From Ornithodoros turicata (taxonomy: Eukaryota; Arthropoda; Arachnida; Ixodida; Argasidae), in contig NC_088202.1 in NCBI RefSeq assembly GCF_037126465.1, positions 86,780,160 to 86,844,159 of the forward strand: a DNA stretch of 64,000 bases, given 5' to 3'. Each line of letters begins with the position of its first letter. The first letter of the stretch is position 1. The translations under genes were made by a program, and so were the position numbers. The notes below the pieces were generated by a model. The model saw only the letters and a list, made by a program, of their open reading frames with translations. It did no database searches and was not told the DNA's origin. Below, piece by piece: positions 54,652 through 64,000 of the stretch.

Positions 54652-55263
54652 ACAGATATATTCTGATGATGAAGTGGGGGGGGGGGGGGGGTTCCACTCT
54701 AGGAGTGGAACGCTACCCCATAGCTAGGGGTCTAATATGGGTGGTGACCATGATGAGCGATGACGATGAGAGATGACGGGGATGATCGGAGCGGCGATGG
54801 CGATCCTGATCGTGATCGTGATGGTGGGAATGTCCGAGAGCGCTGTTGGGGTCACAATGAGTTCTTTAGGCCTGTCGCCTCAAAAAAGCCAACTACAAGT
54901 ACATGACGTAAGGCCGCCCTGGAGTGAGCCCCGGTGTCCCAAGGGCCGAGGATGCTCGACAAGTTGAAGGAGCGGCAGCCAAGGGTGGCAAGATGTGATT
55001 GCAGTGTACGCCTCTCGTTGATATAAGTCCGACAGCGGAGGGGTATGTGCTATACGTTGGCAAGTACGCCACACTCGGTGCAAATAGGGCTAGCCTCACA
55101 GCTTAGCTTGTAGCGATAGAACGGAGTGAAGGCCACGTTCACACGTAGCCTGTGGATGAGCGACTTCAGGGGACGAGGAAGCTTTGCAGGCAGCCGGTAT
55201 GACAGCGTTGGGTCTACACTCCCCAAAGAGCACCTAGTTGGAATGTCGTGTTGCCAATCGGAA
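54652..55263 (-). pseudogene. LINE 3' remnant, RNase H family copy C
   Basis: Minus strand, 3' end with a (TTG)n tail (complement of gacaacaacaacag at 54639-54653) and a G15 run at 54676-54690. Contains the [12 protein letters not shown]...[13 protein letters not shown] stretch (about 55110-55190) and the zinc-knuckle tail. 5'-truncated at about 55263. Confidence 0.78.
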
Positions 55264-55294
55264 GAAACATTCTAACAACACCTGTAAATTTCAG

Positions 55295-55328
55295 ACAGGA
55301 TAAACCGCAAGCAGTCGATTCCAGACAA
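55295..55328 (+). CDS. possible extra Rh mini-exon (speculative)
   Basis: Acceptor ...aaatttcag ends at 55294 and donor gtatga starts at 55329. Phase fits the preceding Rh exon (ends phase 2), giving QDKPQAVDSRQ in a region where Rh proteins vary. There is no homology to confirm it, and a TGA follows directly in the intron. Low confidence. Confidence 0.2.
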
Positions 55329-55929
55329 GTATGACAAGCTGTACATCGTGCGTTGGTTCGTTGTCGCTACGTGGGTAAACCAGCTTTGTCAGGGCAAAGC
55401 TAATGTATTGGACGGTATTTTGCATTAAAGATATTCTGTGCCGAACATTATATAAATGCTCGCAAACGTCCAAACATGTAGCGTCGTTCGTATAGTGGCA
55501 AAGTGCCAAAAGCAATAACATATTTGAGCGTTTCTTTTCTTTTTTATCGCATAGAATATGTTTTTTAGGGAAAGGGAGAGTATTTTGTAGGATTTGTTAC
55601 GTTGTGTCCATCCGTATAACACCGCCTCCTCCTCACCACAATATGAGCTTCCGTTACGAAGTCCCGACCGATTACTCTTGCACACCTACCGCCTCAGGTG
55701 AACATGGAAAAGGAAAACAATGTGTGGTGTATACCGGTTCTTTCGACAGCGTTTCAGTTGAAGCAGCTTACGGATGCCGTATGTATATTTCATAGTTGCT
55801 GGCCACCGAAGCTTATGTGGGGCACATTCACATGAGTCTGGACGCGAGCCAAATCGTGAACCTCACCTGCTGCCAGAAGCTACGAAAAGAAGCACCATCG
55901 TCCGGGTGCAGATGAATATTTTTTTTTTC

Positions 55930-57080
55930 TTTTTTTAGTGCCACCACGTGGTCGTCGTGTTGGCTCAACTGACTGAAGATGAAGAAATATGAAGCATTAA
56001 CGACGACCTTATTAGGAAGGCGAACAGAGCTCTGGCAGATATCGGCACTTGGTGCGCAAAAAATCGTTTAATCATAAATGCGGCTAAAACAAAGGCAATA
56101 CTTTACAGGCCGAGAAATAAGCCAGAACACCACTCGCTTAACATTTCCCTGGGAGATGAGGCTATTGAAATAGTCAAATCTGTAAAGATACTGGGAGTGT
56201 TCTTCTCTGAACACCTCTCCTGGGGTGCCCATGTAAGCTATCTAAAGGGAAAGATAAGCAAAGCGATAGGCGTCTTGAGTAGGCACAGATACTTATTACC
56301 TAAGTCTGTTAAGTTATTAATATTTAATTCCCTAATCATGTCTCACTTCAACTATTGTCATCTCGTATGGGGCACGACAACACAACAAAACCTAACTACT
56401 CTTCTCCTACAGCAAAAACGTGCAATACGGTATATTGCTTGTGTACCAGCTCTTTCGCATACTGCTGACATCTTCCGTAGCCTCCATATCATGAAAATAG
56501 ACCATTACTACGACTATCATCTTCTCAAAGCCTACCTCACTGCAGTTAGACATGATAACCAGTTAATCTTATCACTGTTCAAACTAAAACAAAATCTTAC
56601 CCAAAAAAACTCGACAGGCCCGGCTTTGGCAAGTGCCTCGATCACGTACAACCTATGGTGACCAAACTGTATCGTATCATATCTCGTCGCTTCTTAACAA
56701 ATATACACTGCATGGGCTAGACATACAGAACTTCTCATTGAAAGACCTGCGATCTATGTTTGTCACCTGACTTCATCTGCTTAGAGTGTATGGTTTCCAT
56801 TTGTACTTTGACTCACTTATTTTTCATGTTGTATATTCTTCGGTTTCTTCTTTTTTCCTTTCACTTAATATTTTTGCTCAAAGTTACATTGCATTATCGT
56901 ATTGTGTATTGTCATCACGTGTAGATTGCGTATATGTACTTTACTGCCGTTGTGCCGAGTATCATCTTGGGGGTGTGCCCTCGTCAAGCAGCAGTCTTGC
57001 TGCTTTTAGGCCATCCCTTGTACATAGCCAGTGTAATTTACATTCGCATATCTTGAATAAATTCAAATTCAAATTAAGAT
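55930..57080 (+). pseudogene. LINE ORF2 3' half (CR1/L2-like), truncated
   Basis: Reverse-transcriptase palm/thumb end: INDDLIRKANRALADIGTWC, KNRLIINAAKTKAILYRPRN, then KILGVFFSEHLSW and LIFNSLIMSHFNYCHLVWG in the open frame 56197-56661, and after a frameshift SYHISSLLNKYTLHGLDIQN with a stop near 56768. Starts just after the catalytic YADD region, so the copy is 5'-truncated. The 3' tail is an (AAATTC)n-type run (57057-57077). No RNase H domain, unlike the other LINE family here. Confidence 0.8.
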
Positions 57081-57411
57081 GTTGATAAACTCGTTCGTTC
57101 GCCCAGTAGCATAACTATTCCATGGATGGCATGATCTGGTATAACCGACGGGGAGCGGACAATTGAACCTCTGTATGCAATAAGGGGATAAGTCGAATTA
57201 TCCCCTTTTTAGTATTTTTGTTGTAATAACATCTACATACCAGTATGTACCTGTCACAGAAAATTTACGACCGTATTGCAATTATTATTGATTATTATTG
57301 ATTGAATTATTGATTCGCTATAGGAGGATAAGAAACGGGAAATGCATGCGTGTCAATAGGCGATTTCAGATATTGCCCTTGTGCTCCGCACGGGGGCCCT
57401 CCGTCGCCCAA

Positions 57412-58029
57412 CAACAACAACATATATATTGTGATGATGAAGTGGGGAGGTTTTCCACTCTAGGAGTGGAACGCTACCCCATAGCTAGGGGTCTAATATG
57501 AGTGGTGACAATGATCAGTGATGACGATGAAAGATGACGGGAATGATCGAAGTGGCGATGACGATGCTGGACGTGATCGTGGTGGTGGGAGTGTCCGAGG
57601 GCGCTGCTGGGGTCATAGTGAGTCATTTAAGCCTGTCGCCTCAAAGAAGTCAACCACGTGACGTAAGGCCGCCCTGGAGTCGGCCGCGGTGTCCCAAGGG
57701 CCGAGGATGGTCGACAAGTTGAAGGGGCGGCAGCCAAGGGTGGCAAGCTGCGACTGCAGTGTACGCCTCTCGTTGACATAGGTCCAGCAGCGGAGGAGTA
57801 TGTGCTCAACGTTGGCAAGTACGCCACACTCGTTGCACATAGGGCTAGCCTCACAGCCTAGCTGGTATCGATAGGACGGAGTGAAGGCCACATTCAGACG
57901 TAGCCTGTGGATGAGTGACTTCAGAGGACGAGGAAGCTTTGCAGGCAGTCGGTATGACAGCGTTGGGTCTACATTTCCCAAAGAGGACATAGTTGGAATG
58001 TCGTGTTGCCACTGTAGGGTAGACCAGGA
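57412..58029 (-). pseudogene. LINE 3' remnant, RNase H family copy D, right side of the gypsy insertion
   Basis: Minus strand 3' part: [40 protein letters not shown], then [17 protein letters not shown] (zinc knuckle, about 57795-57845). (TTG)n tail near 57409-57421. The 5' continuation lies at 63758-64000, on the other side of the retrotransposon. Confidence 0.85.
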
Positions 58030-58438
58030 GTAAGATTTTCCCCTAGTCGATGATGGTAATGACGGGGGAAGGGGTTGGTGTTCGTCGGTGCCTTGACGGC
58101 CGTGCATGAAGCAAACGTAGACTAGGAGTACACTATATACAAGTTTATTTACACGGGGAGACCAGTGTCCCACCCGACTGCCAAATCCTGAGTGATCGAT
58201 ACAATCACATTCACTTTCCGCTACACCTCGGTCCGAGGTCAGCGACAAGGTAGGTTTCGCGTTCCGCGACCTTCATCCATTATGACGAGTCTGGTTGACC
58301 TTCCGTGTGTATTACGGAGTCCTTTCTTCCCCACAGCTCCACGGCGGGAGTAGCCTTGAGTCGCCACTTAAACTGGTCACTTCGAGGCTCGGTAAAATTC
58401 CACTACAAGCGAAGTTTGATGGAGGCAATAACTTGACA
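58030..58438 (-). repeat. 3' LTR
   Basis: 409 bp, minus-strand ends TGTCAAG...ATCTTAC. Identical to 63349-63757 except for G versus A on the + strand (58250 versus 63569). Confidence 0.95.
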
Positions 58439-58448
58439 CCTCCCCACC
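58439..58448 (-). promoter_or_regulatory. polypurine tract (plus-strand primer)
   Basis: Minus strand GGTGGGGAGG directly next to the 3' LTR start TGTCAAG. Position and composition are standard for LTR retrotransposons. Confidence 0.8.
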
Positions 58449-58683
58449 AAGAATGTTCAACGCACAGAAGTCTGTCGTGGAACTTCAACAATAAAAAAAA
58501 GTTAGTGCCGATCTACGCACACACACACACACACAGAAAACCTAGGTTTGACACCCTGAGCGGTACGTTCCAGGCTTCACCATGTCTTTGAACAAAACAC
58601 TGCCATAATGAGGCATGAAATTAACCAAATAATAATAATAACTTAATAACTCGGTAGCGTCGCAATAGCTAATTACACACATC

Positions 58684-61600
58684 TTACTGATCCCTATCAA
58701 GGCGGGATAGCGCGTCTGCGCAATGATTAAGCGCACCCTTAATGTGGCTTATTTCGATGTTGTATTTTTGCAGCGCGAGTGACCAACGTGTCAGTCTGGC
58801 ACTGCCTCCAGCAGATCGGGCGAGATACACCAAGGGATTGTGGTCTGTCACCACATTGATTTTTGCTCCATATACCCATGTATCTACGCGCCCAAGTGCC
58901 CACACGATAGCAAAGGCCTCCCGCTCTATTGCAGACCATTTTGTTTGTGAGGGAGCCAGCTTTTTGCTGAAAAATGCTATTGGGATATTGTCGCCCTCAA
59001 AACACTGTGACAGGCAGGCTCCCACTGCCTTTTCCGACGCGTCTGTTGTTAGCGTGAAATCTCTCATTGGGTCAGGCGCATGCAATTTTGGAATTGCCGC
59101 CAGCGCCAACTTAACTGTTTCAAACGCGGTTTGGGCTGCCTCGCTCCATGGTATCGCGTTCGGTACCCTTTTACCCGTGAGCTCGGTCAACGGTAGCACT
59201 ATCTGTGAATAGTTCGGAACATATTCTCTGTAATAATTGAAGAGCCCCAACATGCTCCTCAGGTCCCTTTTAGTCGTTGGAGGTTTGAGATGCTTTACCG
59301 CTTCAATTCTTTCAGGGTCAGCCGAATGGCATCCTGATCCCACTACGTGGCCCAAATATTTGATGCTGCCCTGTGCAAACTTGCATTTATTCGCCTTGAC
59401 AGTTAGGCCAACCTTTGCAATTGCCTGAAGTACTTTGCGCAAATGCTCTAAATGTTCTTCCCAGCTGTTGGAGAACACGGCTACATCGTCTATGTATGCA
59501 CACGCGTATTCCCTGTGCTCGCGTAGCACTTCATTCATCACTCTCTGAAAGGTAGCCGCAGAGTTCTTTAGCCCGTACGGCATGACACGCCACGCATATA
59601 GCCCATACGGCGTCTGGAACGCGGTGTACTTTTGGGAATCAGCATCAACCGGAATTTGCCAGTACCCACGCGTCATGTCGAGCACCGAAATGTAGTTTGC
59701 GTTAGCCACACTGTACAACAATTCGGACATGTTGCGCATAGGGAAGTTGTCCGTCTCCGACACTGCGTTTAAGTTACGATAGTCGGTGCACATACGGAGC
59801 GACCCGTCCTTCTTAGCCACACATACGATCGGGTGTGCAAAACTGCTTTCTATCGGGTAGATCAATCCCCAATTGAGAAGCTCGGAAATTTGCCGTTCGA
59901 CCTCTTCTCGCAGTGCCACTGGGATGCGATAGTTACAAGGCTTGACATACTTTGCGCCTTCCACAATGCGGATGGCATGCGACCCCACTTTGCACTGTCC
60001 CGGTACGTCAGCGAATACCGCCTTAAAGGAGTTGATGACCTGAATAAGTTTCTCCTTTTTCGCTTCGTCTAGGAACTCGCATCCCCCTAGCATTTGTGAG
60101 AGGTTCGTCGGCTCTGGCTTCTGTCTCTTTGGTATGCTCTCCACGTCACCGAACTCTGCGTCACTTTCGAAGATGACACCTACCGCATTAGCCCTTGATA
60201 CATAAGGCCGCAATCTATTTGCGTGGACCCACTTTTGCTTTTCTCCATTTAGCTTTACAATGTAGCTGTCTGGCCTTTTTCTCTCCTGCACAATGGCCGG
60301 CCCTTTCCATTTTGCCTGCAGCTTTCCCGACGTTTCTCCTTCCAGAATTAGGACCTGATCCCCAACGTCGAAGCTTTTCGGTCGCGCGCGGAGATTGTAC
60401 TGGTTAGCGTACGACCTCTGCCGTTCATTCGCGCTGGCCCGAGCTCTGTCCGCTGCATCTGCCATTTTTGATCTTAAGTCGGTCAAGTATTCTACGGCTG
60501 GCTTATTTAGCCCTGCCGGCGGGGTCCATTCTCCTGTCCATGTACGTTGAAGTATACATAATGGTCCCATCGGTGCTCTGCCGTACATCAGCTCGAAGGG
60601 TGACACCCCCGTCGTATCATTAGGAACCTCGCGATAGGCCCATAATAAACACGGCACGTATTGGTCCCAGCTTCGGCTATGTTCATTCACTACATGTCGC
60701 AACATTCCTTTAAATGTCGCATTCCACCTTTCCACCAAGCCGTTGCTTTGGGGGTGGTCAGGTGTCGAGAATCTAATCGTCACCCCTAGTTTGTCAGTTA
60801 GTTCCCGCGTTAGTCCGGAAGTGAAGTTGGTGCCTTGGTCACAGCAGATTTCTTCCGGCGTCCCGAATCGCGCAAATATGTCTATCAACGCCTGACACGT
60901 TGCTTTTGCCGTGAGGGATCGCAACGGAACTACTTCTGGCCACCGCGTACACAAGTCTACGACGCACAGCGCGTATCGGTAACCACGGGAAGAAGGTGGT
61001 TCTAACGGTCCAATGCAATCTAGAAACACCGTCTGAAACGGTTTCTCCGGGCGCGTTAACGGAGTGATCGGTACCTGATCGCTCGCCCGCGGTCTTGAAA
61101 AAATCTGGCAACTGTGACATGACTGACAGTGCGCCTTTATGTCACTCGCAACTGTAGGCCAATAAAATGCACTCTGCACGCGTTGTTTAGTTTTCTTTTG
61201 GGAAAAGTGCCCGCCCCACGGAGAGTCATGAGCGAGCTTTAGTACTTCAGCTCGTCGCGATATCGGCAGTACAAGTTGGCGGCATTTTCTTCTGGCAACT
61301 AGGTCGGTATGATAAAGCAAACCCCCATCTATAGTCATGCCATGCGTTCCTTCTCTTGCCTGCTTCCACGCGTCAGCTAGCGTAGTGTCTTCCTTTTGCT
61401 CCACCCGGAAGGATACTGACTCTTCACATGTGTCGGACGTCGCGCTAGTCCCAGATTCTACTTCCACGGCGCGTACAACCACACCTTCCTCCGCGTTCAC
61501 GGCAGTTTCATCGGGCTCGAACACTAGTTTTTCTGTCCGATCTGTTATCATTTCTGTTGTCCTCTTTTCGTGAGCTTCCGCTTCTAACACGTCCTTCGCG

Positions 61601-63024
61601 TGAGCCTCGAGCTCCTCCTGTGCCCGAACCAAGCTTTCGTGGTCAACGGGATTCAACAGTACGTCTACTCCGCCTGCCATGCGATCCACTACCGCGCATA
61701 ACAGCAGCATCTGCTGACACCGTTCTCCCCTTCTAGTGACCAAACCCAACGGCACATACATAAGCTTTGCAGGCTCAATATCCCCGAATGCGCTCTTTAA
61801 CTTCATGTCACTAGAGCTTTCTTTTTCACACTCGGGCGGAATGCAGCTTCTCCTGACAACCGTGATGTCAGCTCCTGTGTCAAGCCGTGCTCTTAGTGTC
61901 TTTTCACACGACTGAACATTGAATTCAAGCATCTCACTGTCTGTTGGAACTTTAAACCCTGCGTTTCCCGCGGCATCACCAACGTCCTTACTCGCTAGTA
62001 ACGTGACTCTCGCCACGAGCTTACTTTCCTGCTCTGTTTCATCGCGTTTAGGCACTGCGCGCTTAGTTTGCGATTCCGGGCAATCGTATTTGTAGTGTCC
62101 ATATTTGTGGCACACGTGACACTTTCCTCTACGTCTAGGCCCCGAAACCTTAGATTCCGCACCCTTAGTTTCCGCAACACGGATTGCCTCCTGTTTTGGC
62201 GTCTTCGCCTCCCCAACTTCTGCGCTAGCTCCCTTAGTTTGTCGTTTTACCCGACCTGCGTTGCTGTCCTCGTAATTGGACGCCAATTGAGCTACCTGCT
62301 GCGGCTTCAGCCACTCTGCTGTCTCATTTAGAATGACATACGATCTGATATCATCAGGCAGCCCTTGCTTCAGGCGGTCCGACACTACGAGCAGTTTAAG
62401 GTCCTCTAGAGTTTTGATCTCCCGACTTTCTAAGTAGTGCTCGAACAGAGTTTGCAAGTTGGAGGCGAACTGGTTCCACGATTCCCCATCAGCTTTACGA
62501 GCTGCGTAGAATAATCGCTTGTACTCGTTTGCCGTCAGCTTTAGCTCGGTTAGTACCTTTTCTTTAAGCTCACTAAACGCGAGGATTTTACCCTCTCCAT
62601 ACCGTGTCGCAACAGCACGCATTTTCTCGGTTAGGTACGGCAGAATCACCGCTCCCTGAACGTCATCCGGGACACTGAGATTTATGAAGATCGTCTCAAC
62701 ACTCTTAAACCATGCGGGCACCAGCGGTTCAGATACAGGCATGGGCGCGATGACTCCCCTCAATTCCTTCGCATATTCACCCACCCTGCTTCTTGGCTTA
62801 GCTACCGAACTGACACTCAGTGAACCCGCCTGCATTTGTGCTAGTTTCACACGTTCTAGCTCAAGCTGCAATCTCAGTTTCTCAAGCTCGAATTTCTGAG
62901 CTTCCATTTGAGATTTCAAGTTACTATCTATTGCGCCACCATCCGAATCCTTCCCCGGAACTTCATTGCATTCCTCCTCTACATCCCCATTCTGCGTTTT
63001 CTGCGATCGCGTAACGATAGACAT
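58684..63024 (-). CDS. gag-pol polyprotein with integrase upstream of reverse transcriptase
   Basis: 1446 aa in one uninterrupted frame, ATG at 63024-63022. Domains in order: coiled-coil-like N-terminus (38-65); gag region; CCHC zinc knuckle (302-315); aspartic protease LDTGAD (381-386); integrase HHCC zinc finger (about 599-636) and catalytic Asp669, Asp729, Glu765 with a 35-residue D-E spacing; GPY/F-like module KWKGPA (905-910); reverse transcriptase (about 1030-1230) with YIDD at 1177-1180; RNase H with Asp1328, Glu1367, Asp1394. Ty3/gypsy elements normally have integrase last; here it comes before RT, as in Gmr1-type elements. Gag and pol are fused without a frameshift. All catalytic residues are present, so the copy may be active. 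Confidence 0.95.
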   Translation of the reverse strand: MSIVTRSQKTQNGDVEEECNEVPGKDSDGGAIDSNLKSQMEAQKFELEKLRLQLELERVKLAQMQAGSLSVSSVAKPRSRVGEYAKELRGVIAPMPVSEPLVPAWFKSVETIFINLSVPDDVQGAVILPYLTEKMRAVATRYGEGKILAFSELKEKVLTELKLTANEYKRLFYAARKADGESWNQFASNLQTLFEHYLESREIKTLEDLKLLVVSDRLKQGLPDDIRSYVILNETAEWLKPQQVAQLASNYEDSNAGRVKRQTKGASAEVGEAKTPKQEAIRVAETKGAESKVSGPRRRGKCHVCHKYGHYKYDCPESQTKRAVPKRDETEQESKLVARVTLLASKDVGDAAGNAGFKVPTDSEMLEFNVQSCEKTLRARLDTGADITVVRRSCIPPECEKESSSDMKLKSAFGDIEPAKLMYVPLGLVTRRGERCQQMLLLCAVVDRMAGGVDVLLNPVDHESLVRAQEELEAHAKDVLEAEAHEKRTTEMITDRTEKLVFEPDETAVNAEEGVVVRAVEVESGTSATSDTCEESVSFRVEQKEDTTLADAWKQAREGTHGMTIDGGLLYHTDLVARRKCRQLVLPISRRAEVLKLAHDSPWGGHFSQKKTKQRVQSAFYWPTVASDIKAHCQSCHSCQIFSRPRASDQVPITPLTRPEKPFQTVFLDCIGPLEPPSSRGYRYALCVVDLCTRWPEVVPLRSLTAKATCQALIDIFARFGTPEEICCDQGTNFTSGLTRELTDKLGVTIRFSTPDHPQSNGLVERWNATFKGMLRHVVNEHSRSWDQYVPCLLWAYREVPNDTTGVSPFELMYGRAPMGPLCILQRTWTGEWTPPAGLNKPAVEYLTDLRSKMADAADRARASANERQRSYANQYNLRARPKSFDVGDQVLILEGETSGKLQAKWKGPAIVQERKRPDSYIVKLNGEKQKWVHANRLRPYVSRANAVGVIFESDAEFGDVESIPKRQKPEPTNLSQMLGGCEFLDEAKKEKLIQVINSFKAVFADVPGQCKVGSHAIRIVEGAKYVKPCNYRIPVALREEVERQISELLNWGLIYPIESSFAHPIVCVAKKDGSLRMCTDYRNLNAVSETDNFPMRNMSELLYSVANANYISVLDMTRGYWQIPVDADSQKYTAFQTPYGLYAWRVMPYGLKNSAATFQRVMNEVLREHREYACAYIDDVAVFSNSWEEHLEHLRKVLQAIAKVGLTVKANKCKFAQGSIKYLGHVVGSGCHSADPERIEAVKHLKPPTTKRDLRSMLGLFNYYREYVPNYSQIVLPLTELTGKRVPNAIPWSEAAQTAFETVKLALAAIPKLHAPDPMRDFTLTTDASEKAVGACLSQCFEGDNIPIAFFSKKLAPSQTKWSAIEREAFAIVWALGRVDTWVYGAKINVVTDHNPLVYLARSAGGSARLTRWSLALQKYNIEISHIKGALNHCADALSRLDRDQ

Positions 63025-63330
63025 GGTAAAGCCGGAGAAAACCGATCAGAGAGTCTCACCTTCGGTTCTGATGGCTTCCGTGCAGAGAAGTTCCTGGATC
63101 CGGGCCCGTAGCTCGCAGCCTTTACACAGCGCCAGCTTCCTCGACGCACTCGAATCGCCGTACTGGTCGCCTGTTCCTGACCTCCTTCAGTGAACTTTAC
63201 AGGCCGCTGCTCGCAGCTTTTCCGCTCCAACCTCGGTGACTTGTTCCGACGAGGTTTCCTTGACTCAGGACGGCCCAACTTGCGAAGCTGCACCGCTGTC
63301 AACGTTGCTCCAAGTTAGTCGACGACGAAC

Positions 63331-63348
63331 ATCCTGTCGACTGCGCCA
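63331..63348 (-). promoter_or_regulatory. primer-binding site, tRNA-Ser-like
   Basis: Immediately inside the 5' LTR the minus strand reads TGGCGCAGTCGACAGGAT. Its complement is a tRNA 3' end with acceptor CGACTGC plus G plus CCA, which would pair with a 5' GCAGTCG start, characteristic of eukaryotic tRNA-Ser. The tRNA identity is inferred. Confidence 0.75.
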
Positions 63349-63757
63349 GTAAGATTTTCCCCTAGTCGATGATGGTAATGACGGGGGAAGGGGTTGGTGT
63401 TCGTCGGTGCCTTGACGGCCGTGCATGAAGCAAACGTAGACTAGGAGTACACTATATACAAGTTTATTTACACGGGGAGACCAGTGTCCCACCCGACTGC
63501 CAAATCCTGAGTGATCGATACAATCACATTCACTTTCCGCTACACCTCGGTCCGAGGTCAGCGACAAGATAGGTTTCGCGTTCCGCGACCTTCATCCATT
63601 ATGACGAGTCTGGTTGACCTTCCGTGTGTATTACGGAGTCCTTTCTTCCCCACAGCTCCACGGCGGGAGTAGCCTTGAGTCGCCACTTAAACTGGTCACT
63701 TCGAGGCTCGGTAAAATTCCACTACAAGCGAAGTTTGATGGAGGCAATAACTTGACA
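63349..63757 (-). repeat. 5' LTR
   Basis: 409 bp, carries the element's promoter by position. One base different from the 3' LTR. Confidence 0.95.
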
Positions 63758-64000
63758 CCAGGAATCGGATAAATGCCTGAGGAGGGATCTTCTGTCTCCT
63801 CTCGAGAGTATAATGGGCATAGAAGGTCGTTGTTGGTGTGCAGCGGCAGCGACAGCGTCGGCCTCGTGGTTCCCAGTTATTCCGCAATGCCCTGGAACCC
63901 ACTGAAAGGCACCGTAGTGGGAGCGATCTTGTAGGGACTTCAGGGCGCACAGGATGTCTATCACCACTGAGGCAAGGGAGCCGCGGATGCCCATGTTTTT
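63758..64000 (-). pseudogene. LINE 3' remnant copy D, left (5') side of the gypsy insertion
   Basis: RNase H segment on the minus strand: MGIRGSLASVVIDILCALKS (about 63935-63994) and [18 protein letters not shown] (about 63868-63921). It continues off the window end, and joins 58029 across the retrotransposon with a duplicated (C)CAGGA. Confidence 0.85.

Larger units (their letters stand above)
58030..63757 (-). mobile_element. Ty3/gypsy LTR retrotransposon, Gmr1-type domain order, nearly intact
   Basis: 5728 bp, two 409-bp LTRs differing at one base, a single long gag-pol frame, PBS and polypurine tract all present. It was inserted in LINE copy D with a duplicated (C)CAGGA (58024-58029 and 63758-63763). 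The intact frame and LTR identity indicate a very recent insertion. It lies to the right of the last Rh exon found, in an intron or beyond the gene. Confidence 0.95.

Noticed and set aside
54338..58029. Search for the missing 3' exons of Rh (expected final transmembrane helices)
   Set aside because: No convincing exon was found; only the speculative 34-nt candidate at 55295-55328. The remaining exons probably lie beyond position 64000.
58742..63193. Numerous + strand open frames opposite the gag-pol gene
   Set aside because: Antisense shadows of the 1446-codon frame, which carries all conserved motifs.

Overview
The window is eukaryotic genomic DNA, most likely from a hard tick (Ixodida) or a close chelicerate. 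It shows small GT-AG exons spread over tens of kilobases, tRNA-derived SINEs whose layout I recall from the tick SINE 'Ruka', and a dense mix of mariner, hAT, Helitron, LINE and Ty3/gypsy elements. The taxon is an inference and was not tested by a search.

Two host genes can be reconstructed, both on the + strand. (1) Positions 1417-12136 hold a complete 13-exon gene for a histidine decarboxylase (Hdc). Every splice phase agrees and the product is 639 aa, with PLP lysine 304 and the long C-terminal extension of HDC enzymes. (2) Positions 14370-54337 hold at least 7 exons of a Rhesus-type ammonium transporter (Rh/Rh50). Its first intron is about 25 kb, and its 3' end was not found and probably lies to the right of the window. 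A cysteine-containing group of minus-strand open frames (187-1250) may be a third, divergent gene, but this is weak.

Most of the rest is mobile DNA, often nested. There are three copies of one mariner family (8542-9834 minus; 16179-17555 and 29511-30667 plus) and a deleted copy of a second family (42396-43330). LINE remnants carrying an RNase H domain lie at 20437-22480, 27165-28480, 31820-33640, 51340-51757, 54652-55263 and 57412-58029/63758-64000. CR1/L2-like LINE pieces lie at 45060-45345 and 55930-57080. A decayed Helitron Rep/helicase (26190-29470) is split by one of the LINEs. A decayed hAT (37985-39791) carries a smaller non-autonomous hAT and a SINE inside it. Several SINEs have clear target-site duplications.

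The most interesting structures are three. First, a nearly intact, very recent Ty3/gypsy retrotransposon (58030-63757, minus) has integrase BEFORE reverse transcriptase (gag-PR-IN-RT-RH in one 1446-codon frame), the unusual Gmr1-type order. Second, a 5.8-kb foldback-like element (42242-48020) has arms made of unique ends plus arrays of a ~107-bp tandem repeat; one arm was invaded by a mariner and the other arm preserves the empty site. Third, there are several undescribed-looking inverted-repeat families (21359-22249; 22560-23530 and 40893-41840; a 49-bp perfect hairpin at 11408-11555).
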